Assembly (NCBI GenBank): GCA_905221605.1
Contig: CAJNDS010002812.1
Coordinates: 1,086,027 to 1,150,026, forward strand
Reading direction: 5' to 3'
DNA length: 64,000 nt
Origin: Symbiodinium natans
Lineage: Eukaryota; Sar; Dinophyceae; Suessiales; Symbiodiniaceae
Numbering within the stretch: position 1 is the stretch's first letter; each line of letters starts with the position of its first letter. The position numbers and the translations under genes were made by a program. This document shows positions 61,187 to 64,000 of this stretch, piece after piece. The notes under the pieces were generated by a model. It made no database searches, was not told the origin of the DNA, and saw only the letters and a program-made list of their open reading frames with translations.

Positions 61187-61499
61187 GTGTAGGTGGCTGG
61201 GTTGCGCACTCCTAAGTTGCTGGGTCCTTGTTCCTTGAAATTTTGTGTTTTTGTCATATGAAAATTCCAAATAAGGATTATGAGTGATCATTTTGAGTAT
61301 AACCCCAACAAGGAAGCAGCAATCCAATACCGTCAGCCCCCTCAGAGAGTATCTTCACAAGAGAATGGCTTCGGTTTTTCGGGCTTGGGGTTGAGGGTGC
61401 CTGTGCCAAACTCCAAATGAAAGAGCCGAGAGCTTCGCTTCTGAAAGCAGCGCCCAGCAGAATATTACCCATGGAACCAGCAAACACCTGCAAACATTG

Positions 61500-61747
61500 C
61501 AAACACACACATACACACTCGCGCGCGCACACGCGCACGCACATAAGCATGTGTGTAGTCTAATGCACATACATATACATACACATACATACACATACAC
61601 GTACACATACACATACACACACACATACACATACACATACACATACACATGTACATGCAAATATACATAGACACATACACATACATATACAATATGCATA
61701 TGCATATACATATACATATACACATACATATACACATACACATATAT

Positions 61748-61788
<41 letters not shown>

Positions 61789-61800
61789 CATGCAAGCACA
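61500..61800. repeat. Compound CA/TACA microsatellite
   Basis: Acacac, cgcgcg, acatac and tatata stretches in a 300-bp block. Confidence 0.95.
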
Positions 61801-62275
61801 CATTTTCTACATACTTTTAGCTTCATATGTCAAACAGCAGCAAGACGAAAACAAAGGCATGACAGCAACAACGATGTCTACAATTCGCACTGATCGTACA
61901 TCCTCCACGCTTGCTGAGGCATAGCCTTCATTGGCTCAGAGAGGTTCTTGAGTCTTACGCGGGTGTCCTCCCGTGATGGACTGTGGGCAGAGATTGCCTG
62001 GCCGAATCATTGTTCGGTAAGGTTTTTTTCCGAGCTTAGAGGGCCAGGGTCCTTTCGGTTGAGGCTTAAGAGAACGGTCTACGGCTTATGGTAGCTGTAA
62101 AGGTTTGCAAGTAAAAGTGTGATTTAGGTATTTTTTCGCTGCTGGTTCTAAGTGGACCTATACGTTAAGGGTTTGAACCTTTAGGGCTTGTAAGGGAACT
62201 ATAACCTCCGGAAGTCTCACTTGAAAAGCTGCTTTGCTGCTCTCCCTGTCAATCTCGGTGCCTGGCTTGCATAGG

Positions 62276-62345
62276 GGGCATGACTGCCAGGCGATAGCGG
62301 AACTCCAGTGTCTGGGCGACCCCCGCAAACTCAGGGTGGGCAGTT
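62276..62345 (+). CDS. Unassigned exon-like frame
   Basis: Reads GHDCQAIAELQCLGDPRK then LRVGSF. It may belong to the end of POLE but no motif proves it. Confidence 0.25.
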
Positions 62346-62404
62346 TCATCACTCGGGTTCTCCTTAGATGGAAGAATTTTCATTATGAACAAACAAGGGT
62401 TTTC

Positions 62405-62475
62405 TTGGTAGCCCAGTGGTACCCTTTTCCTTTTTTGTTGGTTCAAGGTTCCCTTATAAAGAAGCCAACCCGGGC
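62405..62475. mobile_element. MITE family A, right end missing
   Basis: Starts cttggtagcccagtggtacc and runs to about ttataaagaagccaaccc. Confidence 0.7.
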
Positions 62476-62689
62476 ATTACTGGTTCTGGGCCTAGGATTA
62501 GGATTGCTTTTTGCTAGGGCTTACTCGTATAGCTCCGATGGTTTCTGGGGCTTAATTCGGGCCCTGGCACCAAAAACTTCAAGATATTTAGAGGCTCAGC
62601 TCAGGTTCATGTAGGCCTGTGGACACTTTCATGGCTTACGCTTCTCACACGCGCTGAAGACCCAAACAAGAAGTAAGTCCTCAAACCCA

Positions 62690-62833
62690 CACCCTCCTGG
62701 CGCCATTTCTGGAGTACCGCCTTGGGGAGGGGTGCCAGCCAGCTTGGATCCGCTTGCAGAAGCAAGGGCAGCGGCAGCGCGCGAGGTACTGTGAGTTTTT
62801 CCACTTTGCCTTGAAGGGTTTTGGCCACAGCTG
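62690..62833 (+). CDS. Unassigned open frame near POLE 3' side
   Basis: Reads LLAPFLEYRLGEGCQPAW, IRLQKQGQRQRARYCEF, FHFALKGFGHS then TGA. The minus strand is also open here, so the strand is not certain. Confidence 0.25.
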
Positions 62834-62999
62834 ATCTTCGCGAGGCTGCAGCTTCAATCGGATCTCAGCGGGACTGCATCCCGCATAGTGTGCGCAATGC
62901 ATGGTAGAAGGGGCAGGCCATCATGCAGATCACACTGCGTCGGCTTGAAACAATCGTCATGCATGTATACCAAGTAACAGGACTATGTGCGCCACTTCA

Positions 63000-64000
63000 T
63001 ACCTGCTACTGCTATTGCGTATCATATCGTGGTAAGAATTGGATTGTGTCGTTTCGGTGATCATTAAACCTTTTATTCGGACATTTTATGATTTTGTTTT
63101 TACTACGATCCCAGTATAATAAGAAATTGTATACAAATTCGGTTTTATATGTATTAAAAGAATGACATGAACATATATTCATTTAATTTTTGAAGAAATT
63201 AGTATCGACAAAAATAATATGAATCGAATGAATGAAAAGATCCCATGAATATAGCGAAAAGATTGAAATTATGATTAGTAATCTGAAAATTAAAAGAATG
63301 AATTGAGAAATATATATATATATAGATATAGGATGGTCCCCCCCCATTGGCCCCCCCCCCCAAATTCTTTCCCCGCTCCGCCCCCCTGTGGTTTGGGCTT
63401 TTCTGTGGCAGGGGGTGGTTGGGGTTTGGGTTGAGGGTTGAGGGTTGAGGGTTTAGGGTTGAGGGTTGAGGGGTTTAGGGTTTAGGGTTTCGGGTTTCGG
63501 GTTTGGGGTTTGGGGTTTAGGGTTTAGGGTTTAGGGTTTAGGACGGGTGGGGGGGGGGTGGGGGGGTGGATATACCGACACGGGACATATATTATATCAT
63601 ATTATCAATATGAAATTAATGAATATGTCAAAATACAATCGTTTAAACAAATAAATCTTGCTATAACAAAAATTCTTATAATATATTCTATTAATATCAT
63701 TCTAGTATTTAATATTGGATTCATTCATTTTTCTTGATATATATAAATATAATATTAGAATTATGGAATATGTCTATGATTTTGTTCATATTTAAGGAAT
63801 GAAAGGATATGAGAAAATTATACGAAGAAAAGATAAAAATATAGATTTTTGATTTTTTCTTGTTAATAGAATTCTTGTAATTCATATATTCATTTCTATT
63901 AAAGATGGGAAATGGAAAAATTTATGAGAGAAGAAGGTGAAGATAAAAATATAATATTAGAGTATGATGGAACCCTTGGCTTGGATATTTGAAATCTCCG
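63000..64000. other. AT-rich terminal region
   Basis: Composition changes abruptly to AT-rich at about 63.0 kb, broken only by the GC-rich variant array at 63,330-63,560. No frame of note, no palindromic element and no exon-like stretch was seen. It could be a different chromosome domain, an organelle-derived insert, or an assembly joint. Confidence 0.7.
63430..63542. repeat. Variant telomere array in AT-rich region
   Basis: GGGTTGA, GGGTTTC, GGGTTTG and GGGTTTA units with flanking G runs, an isolated GC-rich island within the AT-rich end of the window. Confidence 0.9.

Noticed and set aside
60330-60812. 160-aa plus-strand frame, with 91-97-aa minus-strand frames in the same place
   Set aside because: Both strands are open and no domain is recognisable. 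I could not choose a strand, so it is not annotated as a gene.

Overview
This is nuclear DNA of a eukaryote, most likely a dinoflagellate. Three things point there. (i) Arrays of the TTTAGGG telomere heptamer occur all through the window, not only at an end. (ii) One gene carries a dinoflagellate-style Cys/His finger (GSAGHPSMCKPCAF, then DCTYCHLFHP, then PPPGLE). (iii) Exons are tiny (about 29-94 nt) and most introns have GC or GA donors instead of GT, with AG|G acceptors. Long ORFs are nearly all repeat artefacts. The genes only appear when short exon-sized reading frames are joined across introns by hand, using splice phase and protein-family spacing. No computation or database search was run.

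Layout. 0-8 kb: telomere arrays, MITE copies and a few unassigned exon-like frames. 8.4-9.0 kb: two exons of a Cys/His-finger protein. 9-15 kb: more unassigned exons and a 260-bp CA tract. 15.6-61.2 kb: C-terminal part of DNA polymerase epsilon catalytic subunit (POLE), plus strand, 17 assigned exons. The POLE intron 17,256-41,339 is 24.1 kb long and holds a second plus-strand gene at 18.5-31.1 kb, which encodes an RCC1-type seven-bladed propeller from at least 18 small exons. The same intron has further unassigned exon-like frames at 33.8-39.2 kb and a 57-bp minisatellite (36.7-37.4 kb). 44.5-53.4 kb holds more exon-like frames, some acidic, which probably fill the poorly conserved middle of the POLE C-terminal half. 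63.0-64.0 kb switches to strongly AT-rich DNA without recognisable genes.

Introns are built from two materials. One is telomere arrays: near acceptors they are almost always CCCTAAA on the sense strand, near donors almost always TTTAGGG, so many introns begin and end with complementary arrays. The other is at least eleven families of short palindromic elements (called A to K here), about 50 copies, several with 4-bp flanking duplications. One POLE intron (53,548-53,682) consists almost wholly of such an element. Telomere arrays have entered several of these elements, in two cases with a duplicated stretch of element on each side.

Functionally, POLE is the leading-strand replicase; the window covers its inactive C-terminal polymerase-like domain and the zinc-binding tail. 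RCC1-like propellers serve as chromatin, GTPase-exchange or ubiquitin-ligase scaffolds; the role here cannot be read from the sequence. Upstream POLE exons and the ends of all three genes were not resolved.
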